Assembly (NCBI RefSeq): GCF_003265705.1
Contig: NW_020312785.1
Span: 127,222,390 to 127,286,389, forward strand
Origin: Callorhinus ursinus
Taxonomy: Eukaryota; Chordata; Mammalia; Carnivora; Otariidae
Reading direction: 5' to 3'
DNA: 64,000 nucleotides
In this document: positions 44,750 to 54,961 of the stretch, piece after piece
How the letters are laid out: the number at the start of each line of letters is the position of its first letter
How positions within the stretch are numbered: position 1 is the first letter of the stretch
Program-made: the position numbers and the translations under genes
Notes under the pieces: model-generated
The model's input: only the letters and a program-made list of their open reading frames with translations
Database searches by the model: none
Told to the model about the DNA's origin: nothing

Positions 44750-46125
44750 TATATAAGTGATATCAACTCATTTTGGAAGATAGAAAATGGAGGAAAAATA
44801 CATGATCTAGCAAAGCAGTGAAGGTGAAACTAAGTATCCAGAGGAGATACTGAGGAGAGATCAGCTTGTTGAACTTCCAGAACCTTGAAATTCTCAGGAA
44901 TTGGAGGAGTGAGTTACATCCAAAGGCGTGGGTACAATCAGACAGCATTCCTCCTCAACCTTTTGTGGAAGAAAGGAGACTTCAGAGACTCACTAAAGGG
45001 GGACGTAGGTGGCGAGAAGCTAAAATAAAAACAGAAGTACTTAGTGAAAATGAAAACTAAATGGGAATAGGTACCACTTCCCCATCTCCCCCCAAGCCCT
45101 CTGCCTCTGCTCATTATCCAGACACTAATATCCAGCACACTGCCAACCACACACATTCTGTCCTGCAGGACATTAGAAGCTCCTTCATCAGAGAAACAGA
45201 ATGATCCCAGAAAAGTGACATTCAGATGCTGACATTTTGGAAGCTGCCAAGAAAAAGCCAGCCAATCACCCTACAGGGAAGGTTACCAGCCCACAAACTC
45301 TGCCATCAACTTTTTAACACCTCATTTTTAAATATGAATGAACAGAAAGATCACATATTTTGAGAAAGCCTCCATCATGAAAAGCAGAGACCAAGATAAC
45401 TAAGGATAAAATTCAAAGAAAGAGTGACAATGCCAGTTGCAGAAGAGATATCTCTTTTTAAAAGAACAACAGTTAATAACCTCAGAGAAGTAGGAGTTAA
45501 TATTGGACCCATTAAAAAAAAAGGAGGGTTCCATGAAAAGGAGCAATCAGATAAGAAGAGCTCTAGGAAATTAAAATCATGATAGGAATAATCAAATATT
45601 CAACAGAAGCATTAGAAGGTAAAGTTAAAGATATCTTCTAAAGAGTCGAAATAAAAAGACAATTAGCTGGAAAGGGAGAGAGAAATGATAACAAAATTAG
45701 AGAACTGATCTACACAAGGTGATATCTGCTAACAGGAGATCCACAAATAAAATTAAGGACAGCAAATTAGCAAAAAAAAAATTACCTACATGGAAGGACA
45801 CGTGTCAAGATACATAGGGATCAAGTAAAATAAATTAAAAAGAGGAAAAGAGATACTCATGAGAGCATATCATGTAAGCATGAGGCTAGAATAAAAGTAT
45901 TTTTGATCCACTAAGTTTTCCAATGAATAACCCTTCTCTACTCTTTCCACTACAGGAGGCACTTCATTCTAAGGAGTCAGTAATCACACTAGAGGAAACA
46001 CAGAATCCAGGAAACTGGAATCAGTGATGCAACACACCTGCTAGAACTTTGGAAATTTCCAAGGTGATGGCCGATGGGATGTTTTGACCAAATAGCCACA
46101 CAGGGGACCTAGAGCACTGCCAGTC
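44750..46125 (+). mobile_element. Probable old HAL1/L1ME-type LINE body, sense, degraded
   Basis: A-rich sense sequence with LINE-like texture (tcagagaagtaggagttaat, 'agaaatgataacaaaattag', 'gaagcattagaaggtaaag') leads into a better recognised 3' end after the SINE at 46,142. Many frameshifts and stops; no intact ORF. The body part is an inference from the 3' end and orientation. Confidence 0.4.
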
Positions 46126-46141
46126 TAAATTAGGGCAGGAA

Positions 46142-46353
46142 TGGGGCACCTGGGTGGCTCAGTTGGTTAAGCGGCTCCCTTCAGCTCAGGTCATGATCCC
46201 AAGGTCCTGGGATCGAAACCTGCATCAGGCTCTCTGCTCGGTGGAGAGTCTGCTTCTCCCTCTCCCTCTGCCTGCCTCTCTGCCTACTTGTGTTCTCTCT
46301 CTATCTCTCTGTCAAATAAATAAATAAATAAATCTTTAAAAATAAATAAATAA
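46142..46353 (+). mobile_element. CAN SINE, sense, intact
   Basis: tggggcacctgggtggctca, gttggttaagcggctccctt, ggtcatgatcccaaggtcct, gggatcgaaacctgcatcag, CT tract and repeated AAATAAATAAATCTTT tail. Duplication TAAATTAGGGCAGGAA at 46,126-46,141 and 46,354-46,369 with one mismatch. Confidence 0.97.
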
Positions 46354-46369
46354 TAAATTAGGGGAGGAA

Positions 46370-46975
46370 GTCTGAGGTTATCAAGAAAGAGAAATGTAAA
46401 AAAAAAATGGATGAGATAGAGTTTCTGACAGACTATCCCATGTGTTATTGAAGGTATGGAGAAAAGTATCCCTAATGCTCTGAGCAAGGGAAAAAAATTA
46501 AAACAATGTTTAACTCCTAGAAAAACAAAAGGAAATTGTACAATAAAGTAAAAGTAATTATAGTCCATTACTTGGGTTCATCATGAACAGTATGTACACA
46601 GGCATAATAAAGAAAACACAAAATACTGATTTAATTAAATCCATAATATAATTATCTTTAGAGTATGGGGGAGGGTGTGTGTGCCACACACATTCCAACT
46701 TAAGAATTCATGACACACTGTCTAAAATTATAAATCAACCAAGAGCAATAAACTCCTATGTTAGTGGGAAAAAAAAGAGTAAAATCCAGAAGAATTATGT
46801 AGGAGAATTGAAAGTGGTAGATTCTGGTGAGCAGGACACGGGAATGGGGAGAATCAGGGCAGAATGTCAGTCTTGTTGCTCAAAATCTTAAAGCACTGCT
46901 TGACTTTCAAACTATGGGCATGTGTTCATTTGTTAAAAATATAAATTAATTTAAAAAGATGCTTTTTAGCTGCAT
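46370..46975 (+). mobile_element. Old HAL1/L1ME-type LINE 3' end, sense
   Basis: 'gtggtagattctggtgagca', 'acgggaatggggagaatcag', 'gactttcaaactatgggcat' and 'gtgttcatttgttaaaaata' fit the HAL1/L1ME 3' UTR ('ggttacctctggggaatggg..gaatttttaaaccatgtgcatg'). The CAN SINE at 46,142 split this element. Confidence 0.55.
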
Positions 46976-47319
46976 TACTGCAAATAAATCTCCCTGAAAA
47001 ATAAAGGTAGACATCACTGATTTACATGGTGAGAAAGCAGCCTTATTTGTCTACCTTTCGAAAATTCTGGATTTGCGTGTTTATGTTAAAAAAAAGGAAT
47101 AAGGCAAAACAGGAAGTCAAATTAAATACTAAACAAAGATCCAAAACGCTTAAAGTATTCAGCAGGATTATTGCATTTTTATTGCATTTATCACATATAC
47201 TGTATCAGAGTTTTGGATGTAATTAATGAATATCCGATGACCTTCATGTATAGGACTTCTTGGCTTCTTTTAATTTGTCAGTGTTGTCAGAGTATGGCAA
47301 GCGGGTAGGTTAAAGGGAC

Positions 47320-47700
47320 TCAAAGTTCGACAACAGGAAATTGATTAAGTAGAGTCAGATCTTAAAATGAAACATTTTAAAGCTGTTACTAGACTGTCAT
47401 TGATCTAGATCAAAAAGATCTTCAGTAAAGATTAAGTAAAAGGATCAAGATGTAGAGAAGAGCATGAATTCTGATTCTTTTTGTGTTCACATACACACAC
47501 AAACACACACACAAACATAAACACCCAGTATTTATGCCGATGGATATACAGACTGATTTAAGGAGGACACTTATTATATTCCTAACTGCTTTGCCCTCTC
47601 TGGAAGAAATCACAGGAGAAGATTCATATTTCATTCAGAACTCTTTAATACTCTGACTTTGTAACCTTATTCATATATGGTTTATTTTCCATAAGAATGT
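47320..47700 (+). mobile_element. Possible L1ME-type 3' fragment, sense
   Basis: 'ggaaattgattaagtagagt', 'gatctagatcaaaaagatct', 'cagtaaagattaagtaaaag' and a CA-rich block recall the L1ME 3' UTR. Weak. Confidence 0.4.
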
Positions 47701-49320
47701 GGTTAATAAGGACAAATAAAATGCCAATTTTTATCATGCTACCATTAAAATGAATAATTTTGAAGAAGAATGGAAAGACTGATCAAGTTACAAAGGGGAA
47801 AAGGAATTATGATCATATGTGTGTAAAACAAACACAGTTATCTTTTGGTTATGAGATTTGGAATGATTGCTGTTTCTTTTTTGCAGTTTTTTTTTTTTTG
47901 AAGTTTAAAGATTTTCTACAGTTTTTTTTAATTATTTTAAAAATGAAAAAATATTAAAAAGAAAAAAAGAAAGAGGAGGAAATGCTATTCCTTTATCAAT
48001 TCTCTAGAGCAGAGAAGATGGGCAGTCAGAATGTAGCTTTTCTGGAAGGGGAGAATGAGCATCTGGGTATTACATTTGCAGATGGACTTCATACAAAGCA
48101 TATGGTAGATTTTTTCAAGGAAAATTGTTGCTGTAGAGGCACGAGTTGCTATTTAAACCTTGGCAGACTAGGTCTTTTTTATGCTTGACTTTTCTCTCTC
48201 CAATTTGTGATTTAGGCATCTGCTCAGATTTTCTTAAGGAGTTCCCCATTATCAAAATTAGGTTTTTTTTTTTTTCTTTGTAAAGATTGTAGGTTACAGA
48301 ATGTGAACTTTTGCTAGCTTGGACGGGTAAGGGTGTGGAGATCATTTTTTAACTTGTCCTTTAGGCCTACTTATTTTTTCTTTCTGTGTCCTAAGTTGCC
48401 AGATATGTTAAAATGAGGGCTAAGGAAAACAAAACAAAACAAAACACTATAAACTAATATGAAGATATTCACAGAACCAGTGGCACATGAGCCAAGCGGG
48501 CAAAGGACCATTTTAGAATAACAAGGAACTTCATTCTCAATTTACCAGAGGTTACAGTTCTAAAAATCACAAGTACATTTCATGGAAAGTAAATGCCTTT
48601 ATAAAGGTCAGTGCAGAATTTATCAGCTTTATTGCATGTTTTCTGTCCTTTTCTTAGGCATGTAAAAGGAACACAATAGAAAGGTGTTTTTTTTTTTATT
48701 GTCTTTTCTGCAACATGACGAGGTAGAGCAATTCCTTTGCTTCCAACTCAGCAAGTTGTTTTGATTTCATGTAGGTCCATTTTTAACAATAAACAAACAT
48801 TCCTGCAGTGACTCAAACTAAGAAACAGACATGAAGTGTACAGAGTTATAGGACACAGACAGGAGAGAATGGCAAACATTTACCCAAGAGAAATGGACAA
48901 ATGTGGGAGGTACTGCAGAAATGTCTTCACTACAGATCATTGGCCATTTAAATTTAAGGTTTTCAGCTGAAAGTTTTAAGAGAAACTCCCTTTCCCAAAG
49001 AAGAAATCTGGCTCCTTTGACTTCCCATCCTGCTTTGGGGACAAAATCCGGAACTCTGCCAGGGCTTACTAGTACTGGTAAATATCCCCCCAAGGGATAT
49101 TTTACAAAACATTAGCAACTCTAATGGTTTTCATTATTTAATGATTTCTAACATTATGCATCGGAATGAAAACTAAAGCAAAGTTGCGAAAGTTTATGTA
49201 TTAATTCATTTTTTAATTTAAATGACTTTAACCATTTTCATATTCTCTTCGTCCTTTTCTGCCAAAGATCTTTGATAATCAAAAGACAAGGGCTCAAAAT
49301 TCTAAGCTTCTCTCAACTGT
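47701..49320. other. Unassigned AT-rich non-coding sequence
   Basis: T- and A-runs at about 47,890-47,950 and 48,263-48,276, but no SINE body. No gene recognised. Confidence 0.5.
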
Positions 49321-49324
49321 AAGT

Positions 49325-49420
49325 TGTATTGTTTCAAGCAATTAGTTTCTCTGGGCCTTGTATTTTCCTATCTGTAAAATGAAGTGATGTCTCTCCTGAC
49401 TTTAATATTCAATGACTATT
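49325..49420 (+). repeat. MIR fragment
   Basis: 'tttctctgggccttgtattt' and 'cctatctgtaaaatgaagtg' match the sense MIR centre. Confidence 0.7.
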
Positions 49421-49529
49421 CAAGATGTGCTTTTCTCTGTCTGTAGAGCACTTTGCACCCTCCATTAAAAGACATGGGATTTATAAAGTCATGGCAACCA
49501 CTCCCTGCCTCTAGGTCAATAAATGTTCG

Positions 49530-49745
49530 TCTAGAGAAGGGGTTGGCATATTTCAGCCCTCCAGTCAAATCTAGCCAGCCACCGTTTCTGTAGATAACAT
49601 TTTATCCGAACACAGCCACACCTATCTGTTTGCTTGTTATCTGTGGCTGCTTTCAGGCCACAATGAGTTGAGGACTTGCACCAGACACCGTCCGGCTAAA
49701 ATATTCACTAACTGGCCCTTCACGGAAAGAGTCTGCTGATACCTG
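49530..49745. mobile_element. MER-type hAT non-autonomous DNA transposon
   Basis: 'aaggggttggcatatttcag', 'ccagtcaaatctagccagcc', 'ttatccgaacacagccacac', 'ttatctgtggctgctttcag', 'ctaaaatattcactaactgg' and 'cttcacggaaagagtctgct' form a recognised short DNA element with terminal inverted similarity (gttggcatatttc versus agagtctgctgat). I do not assign the exact MER number. Confidence 0.8.
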
Positions 49746-50093
49746 GTCTAGAAAATCTCTAATTGCTAAGGACATTCTGTGAGGTAGGGGACCTGAGAAA
49801 GGTACAGGTGTCCAGGTGAGGAATGAAGAAGTGCACACACAGCCAAAGGCAAGTTCCCCAGCAAAGCCCAATAGGCAGATTCCTTAGATTAAGAGACAAG
49901 CTTTCATCAGGAACCTGCAGCTATTTGACTTCAAATACTTGTTTCCATCATCTTAAAAAAAAATGCTCTAAATTTCCCTTGTTTTGTACATTTTAATCAA
50001 TATCTGACTTTTTGGTTGGTCACCAACATTTTTGAGGATAGGGTTAAAGTTATGGATCCTCCCAAGGAAAAGGAGTTTGCATAATTCAAACAA

Positions 50094-50295
50094 CTTTTTT
50101 TTTTTTAAAGATTTTATTTATTTATTTGAGAGAGAGAGAATGAGAGACAGAGAGCACGAGTGGGAAGAGGGTCAGAGGGAGAAGCAGACTCCCTGCTGAG
50201 CAGGGAGCCCGATGTGGGACTCGATCCTGGGACTCCAGGATCATGACCTGAGCCAAAGGCAGTCGCTTAACCAACTGAGCCACCCAGGAGCCCTA
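50094..50295 (-). mobile_element. CAN SINE, antisense (outer left of a tandem pair)
   Basis: T-rich start, aaagattttatttatttatt, GA tract, gctgagcagggagcccgatg, actcgatcctgggactccag and head aaccaactgagccacccagg. Directly followed by the T-rich tail of another antisense copy. Confidence 0.95.
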
Positions 50296-50506
50296 TTTTT
50301 TATTTTTTTTTAAGACTTTATTTATTTATTTATTTGTCAGAGAGACAGAGAGAGAGAGAGAGCACAAGCAGGGGGAGCAGCAGGCTGAGGGAGAAGCAGG
50401 GTCCCCGCTGAGCAAGGAACTGGATGCAGGACTCGATCCCAGGACCCTGGGATCATGACCTGAGTGGAAGGCAGATGCGTAACTGACTAAGCCACCCAGG
50501 TGTCCC
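50296..50506 (-). mobile_element. CAN SINE, antisense (second of a tandem pair)
   Basis: A second full reversed copy: aagactttatttatttattt, GA tract, gctgagcaaggaactggatg, ggaccctgggatcatgacct and head aactgactaagccacccagg. The 8-bp TCAAACAA occurs at 50,086-50,093 and 50,507-50,514 and so spans both copies. The left copy therefore probably inserted into the poly-A tail of this one. Confidence 0.95.
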
Positions 50507-50654
50507 TCAAACAAGGTTTTATTCTCGATGTTCTTTCCTGGGTGGTGGTTGGTTCACAAGAGCCTAAGACTTTACAACAGATAGGCACCATAGTTTTGCA
50601 ACAAGATAATTTGTACAATATGCTCACCATAAGATTTCTATACTGGGTTGAATA

Positions 50655-50875
50655 CCAGTGTGACCTAGCAGAAAGAATATCAGATGAGGAGCCAGAAGAG
50701 CCAGTTTATGCATTGCCTCTGCTACTACCCAGACAGATCAGGCCACTGAAGTGCTGCATGCTTTTGGTTCCTGATTTATTAAACAGTGAAATTAATAAAT
50801 GTCCTGTCTACTCCACAGGCTATAATAGACATGAAATGAGGTCATGTGTACGAGGATTTTGTAAAGCACACAGCT
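50655..50875 (+). repeat. MIR SINE
   Basis: 'agatgaggagccagaagagc', 'cattgcctctgctactaccc', 'agacagatcaggccactgaa', 'gttcctgatttattaaacag' and 'atgaaatgaggtcatgtgta' fit a sense MIR. A 146-codon ORF (50,500-50,940) runs over this copy and is not a gene. Confidence 0.7.
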
Positions 50876-50943
50876 CTTCCCACTGGAGTGGCGAGGGATT
50901 TTTGACAACCCATTTCACAGGAGGTAACAAAGAACGTTAGCTA

Positions 50944-51113
50944 CTCTGTATTCAAAGTGTGATCCGCAGGTCAGCAGTGTAGATAACCCCAGGCAGTTTG
51001 TTAGAAATGCAGATTACTGGGTCCCTCTACAGCCTCCCCTGAATGAATCAGAATCTGCATTTTAACAAGATCACCAGGTGATTTGTGTGCCTCTTAAAGC
51101 TTGAGGAACACTG
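50944..51113. mobile_element. MER5A-like hAT transposon
   Basis: 'ttcaaagtgtgatccgcagg', 'gcagtttgttagaaatgcag', 'attactgggtccctctacag', 'atgaatcagaatctgcattt', 'taacaagatcaccaggtgat' and 'taaagcttgaggaacactg' are a clear MER5A order. Confidence 0.92.
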
Positions 51114-51124
51114 CCATGGAAAAA

Positions 51125-51260
51125 TCTCTCTACAGAGTACAAATAACTTCATAAGGCTCATTTCCTTTAGATAAGGAAACTGAGGCCTACAGAAATCACA
51201 GCACATGCTGAGGTTTTTGCACAAGCCAAGTTGCAAAGTGATAGGAGCACAACAGATATT
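51125..51260 (-). repeat. MIR fragment, antisense
   Basis: 'ttcataaggctcatttcctt', 'gataaggaaactgaggccta', 'cagaaatcacagcacatgct' match antisense MIR. Confidence 0.75.
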
Positions 51261-52278
51261 TGATTTTAGAAATATTCTCAAAATAATTTTGTGTCCACAG
51301 TGCTCACTGCCTAGTGAAAGATAGGTATATCATTACATAAACACAACATGCTGTAGGAAGCAACCAAACTGCGTGACCAGGCTGCTGAAATCCAAAAAGA
51401 GTTTCCATCTATTATTATGAGGTCATGGAACCAGTGTCAGGGCAGATGGCAAATTTCTAGATCTTCGTTTAATCTACGAAATATGGGAAGTGGCATGTCT
51501 ATTCCCCTGCAATATCTCATTGGGATGGAATAAAATCAGTCATGAAAATTATATAGACTTTATTGGCTATTCTCCCTATCACTGAGCCATTAGTCTTAGA
51601 AAATAACGAGATCAAGCACATCACATGGAAGAAGATGTGGAGAGAGGAACAAAGAATAACAGGATATTTTTACAAGCACACACATACAAAACAACAGAAA
51701 CTGCTACCAATAGAATAACCAAGAAAAAACAATAGCAAGAGTATAGATGAGGAGTAATGTTTTTTTGACTTACAGAGGAAGGCCCCCTATCTCCATTTTC
51801 CCATTCTCTGCCACCAGGAGCAACTTGCCAGGTCAGGGAAGGAGGAGCATGGGCATGAGAAATAAGTTAGAAGAAATGGAAAGTTTTAAACCAGCGCTAA
51901 AACTGGGAAGAGAAGTGCAGTTTAGACCACTGGGAACTCCTGCTCTAACGAGGCCACTAACCCCCAAGGCCTCTCTCCCTTCGTGAGAGCTAGAGATGCC
52001 AGACTGCCCCTCAGAGGAGAGAAAGCAGAGTGGATGGAGAGCTTTTCGCTCAGGCTTAAAGAAAAGACAGACTCTAGGTTGTCTAGTTCAGACCCTCCCC
52101 CCCCCCTACTGAGAGAGAACAGGGATTCAGAATGGAAGACATACCCAGGGGTATAACTGCACAGTCCTTAGAAACTGGGTTAACACATTTCGTTATCTTT
52201 TATCTCTCAGACCCCTGAGCATGGTGGATTAGAATGGAAGGGAAAATAATCCAAGTTTAATGATCACATTTAAAAAAG
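51261..52278. other. Unassigned non-coding sequence
   Basis: No gene or repeat recognised. Confidence 0.5.
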
Positions 52279-52290
52279 TGATAACCTTTG

Positions 52291-52499
52291 GGACACCTGG
52301 CTGGCTCAGTTGGTTAAGCATCTGCTTTCGGCTCAGGTCACGATCCCAGGGTCCTGGGATTGAGCCCCGCATCGGGCTCCCTGCTCAGCTGGGGAGGCTG
52401 CTTCTCCCCCTGCTTGTGCTCCCTCTCTCTCACTCTCTCTCTCTGCCAACTAAATAAAAAAAAAAATCTTAAAAAAATATATGTGTGTATATATATATA
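52291..52499 (+). mobile_element. CAN SINE, sense, intact, with AT microsatellite tail
   Basis: ggacacctggctggctcagt, tggttaagcatctgctttcg, ggtcacgatcccagggtcct, gggattgagccccgcatcgg, a long CT tract, tail and a (TA)n expansion. Perfect 12-bp duplication TGATAACCTTTG at 52,279-52,290 and 52,500-52,511. Confidence 0.97.
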
Positions 52500-52544
52500 T
52501 GATAACCTTTGAAGCTGCTACTGCTGCTCACTCTGGAGTATCTT

Positions 52545-52740
52545 AAAAGGGCAAAGAGTTTGACATCCTAGAAGTCTGGATTTGAACCCAGTTCTGCCAC
52601 TTACCATTACTGTGTGATCTAATCTACCACAGTCATCCTCTCTGAGTTTCCTCTGAAGACTATGAATTATTGTCACATGTCACATAATATGATAATTAAG
52701 TGAAATAACAAATCATTAGTGCCCATGACATATTCATTCC
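52545..52740 (+). repeat. MIR SINE, well preserved
   Basis: 'agaagtctggatttgaaccc', 'agttctgccacttaccatta', 'ctgtgtgatctaatctacc', 'cctctctgagtttcctctga' and 'gataattaagtgaaataac' follow the MIR from B-box to 3' part. Confidence 0.92.
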
Positions 52741-52861
52741 TTCCTCTTCTGTTTTTTACTAAGGCTCAGTTTGTTAGTCCATACTCTCTGGGTCAGTATC
52801 CGTCCTGTGTTGAGTATTGTATCCAACATTTTATGTATGATCCTAACTTAAAAAAAGGGGG

Positions 52862-53057
52862 GGGGGCACCTGGGTGACTCAGTCGTTAAGCGTCTGCCTT
52901 CGGCTCAGGTCATGATCCTGGGGTCCTGGGATCGAGCCCCGCATCGTGCTCCCTGCTCGGTGGGAAGCCTGCTTCTCCTTCTCCCTCTGCCCCTCCCCCT
53001 GCTTGTGCTTTCCTGCTCTCTCTCTGTCAAATAAATAAATAAAATCTTTAAAAAAGG
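52862..53057 (+). mobile_element. CAN SINE, sense, near consensus
   Basis: ggggcacctgggtgactcag, tcgttaagcgtctgccttcg, ggtcatgatcctggggtcct, gggatcgagccccgcatcgt, CT tract and aaataaataaataaaatctt tail. Flanking A-runs make the duplication ambiguous. Confidence 0.96.
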
Positions 53058-53822
53058 AAAAAGTGTAAAAAAAAATAAAGAATCTAATGCTTAAGTTTAA
53101 GTGTTCCAGCCCTGGTTGTCCTCGGCTCACCCTTCAGGTTTAGTTCTCTAACAACAGTATCAGCCTGCTCTAAGATCACCCAGTGTGAATGGAAAAGCCA
53201 TCAAAATCTTTCATGTAATTATGTACACAGTTGCTGTAGGCCTCAGGGGCCCCATTGGCCCTCTAATAACTGAGGAGCCTGGAAAGTCTGTGCCTCCCCA
53301 GATTACAGCAGTGGCAGGCTATGGACTCATCCTGGTACCAGATGGTTTTATTAGTGGCCACTTCCAGACACTTGGCTGAGGATGGAGCACATGGCCTTTA
53401 GCGTCTGTTCCACTTTGGGGGAGTAGGAGCTGTGTGCACGAGGAAAGCTCGGTCTTAAAATAATTGACAGTGAGCAAGATAATGCCCTCTTGATGTCACC
53501 CAGGGGAAAAAATAAGCTGAAAGAAATTAGGGGAAAATTTTTCTTTTGGTTCCTGAAACAGGAAAGATAAGTCAAAATAATTGTGTTATTTCCATGGAAG
53601 AGGAAGATCGGGGTGTCTCCTGGTGGGGGTGAAATAAAGCTCGGAACAAGATGTCTACAGGTGCCTGACACTCAATGAATATGCGAGAAGAAATTCTGAC
53701 TCTTCTACCACGTCCTCAAATTATAAACACTCATATATGGTGAAGGGACAACTATCAAACAGCATGCAGGAGAAAGCCATTCTCCATCCTCAATGGCAAA
53801 CAGAAAATATTCTTTTTAAAAA
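53058..53822. other. Unassigned non-coding sequence
   Basis: No gene or repeat recognised. The 64-codon plus ORF at 53,185-53,379 and the 106-codon minus ORF at 53,351-53,671 have no supported identity. Confidence 0.45.
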
Positions 53823-53830
53823 AGAATATA

Positions 53831-54030
53831 GGGCGCCTGGGTGGCTCAGTTGTTTAAGCGACTGCCTTCAGCTCAGGTCATGATCCTGGAGTCCCGGGAT
53901 CGAGTCCCACATCGGGCTCCCTGCTCAGGCGGGAGTCGGCTTCTCCCTCTGACCCTCCTCCCTCTTGTGCTCTCTGTCTCTCATTCCTTCTCTCTCAAAT
54001 AAATAAATAAAATCTTAAAAAAAAAAAAAC
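53831..54030 (+). mobile_element. CAN SINE, sense, near consensus
   Basis: gggcgcctgggtggctcagt, tgtttaagcgactgccttca, ggtcatgatcctggagtccc, gggatcgagtcccacatcgg, CT tract and aaataaataaataaaatctt plus poly-A. Duplication GAATATA, with preceding A-run, at 53,824-53,830 and 54,031-54,037. Confidence 0.96.
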
Positions 54031-54344
54031 GAATATAAACACTAATATTTAAGACCTAGGATGCAGAAGCTACAAAGACAAGCAAACATATTTAAGACAT
54101 AACTTTGAAAGATCTAGGGGTCACATATAAGTAGATTTAGGGCAGTAACAATAGTAGCAAAGCCCAGGTGGCACTCAGTTTATTTTCCCACTTGGCATCT
54201 GGATGTAAATACTGTGACCAATTGTGGGGTGGTCTGTGTTTTAATCAAGTTCTGGTAGATTCCCCTAGTCCTTTAGAGCTTTTAACACTGAGTTAGAGTG
54301 TATTAGAGAACTTCACTGCAGTGAAATCTCTCTATCCATCTTAG

Positions 54345-54960
54345 TTTTCTATTGCTGTGCGACAAATTACTAGAAACTAAGCAGCTTAAAACAACACAAA
54401 TGCATTATTTCACAGTAACGTGGGGAAGATGCCAGGCACAGCCTAGCTGGTTCCTTTGCTCATGGCCTCACTAGGCTGCAATCAAGACATTGCCTAGGCC
54501 TGCTATCTACTCTGAGGCTCCAGGTCCACGGGTGGTTTCTGTAGGTCTGTAAAACTGAGGTCCTCATTTTCTTGCTAGTGTTAGATGAGGGACCACTCTC
54601 AGCTCCTCAAGGCCATCCTCAGGTCCTTACCACATGGCCCCTCCTCTTAACACATGGTAGCATACTTCTTCCAGGCTCATAGGAGAGCATCAGCTTCAGC
54701 AACTTGTCTTTTTGAATGGCTCGCCTAATTAGGTCAGGCCCACCCAGGATAATCTCCTTTATGACTAACTCAAAATCAACTAATTAGACTTTCATTACAT
54801 CTGTAAAATTCCTCACCTTTGCCACATAATGTAACCTAATCATAGGTGTGGCATTTCCTCATATTCACAGTTTCTGCTACCACTTAAGGGGAGGGGATCA
54901 TACATAGTATGCACCCAAGGAGGTGGGAATCTTGGGAGCTATTTTTGAATTCTGTGTGAT
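54345..54960. repeat. Old MER/LTR-type interspersed repeat (family not named)
   Basis: 'ttctattgctgtgcgacaaa', 'ttactagaaactaagcagct', 'taaaacaacacaaatgcatt', 'ggctgcaatcaagacattgc', 'cacccaggataatctccttt', 'aattagactttcattacatc' and 'tgccacataatgtaacctaa' form a familiar old repeat of about 600 bp. I recognise it as a recurrent mammalian repeat but not its name. Confidence 0.65.
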
Positions 54961-54961
54961 A

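Noticed and set aside
50500..50940. 146-codon plus-strand ORF
   Set aside because: It starts at the edge of a CAN SINE and runs through a MIR, so the frame is accidental.
53185..53379. 64-codon ORF that reads somewhat protein-like (Gly/Pro/Val-rich)
   Set aside because: No homolog recognised, no splice sites supported at its ends; might be a pseudogene scrap but I cannot show it.
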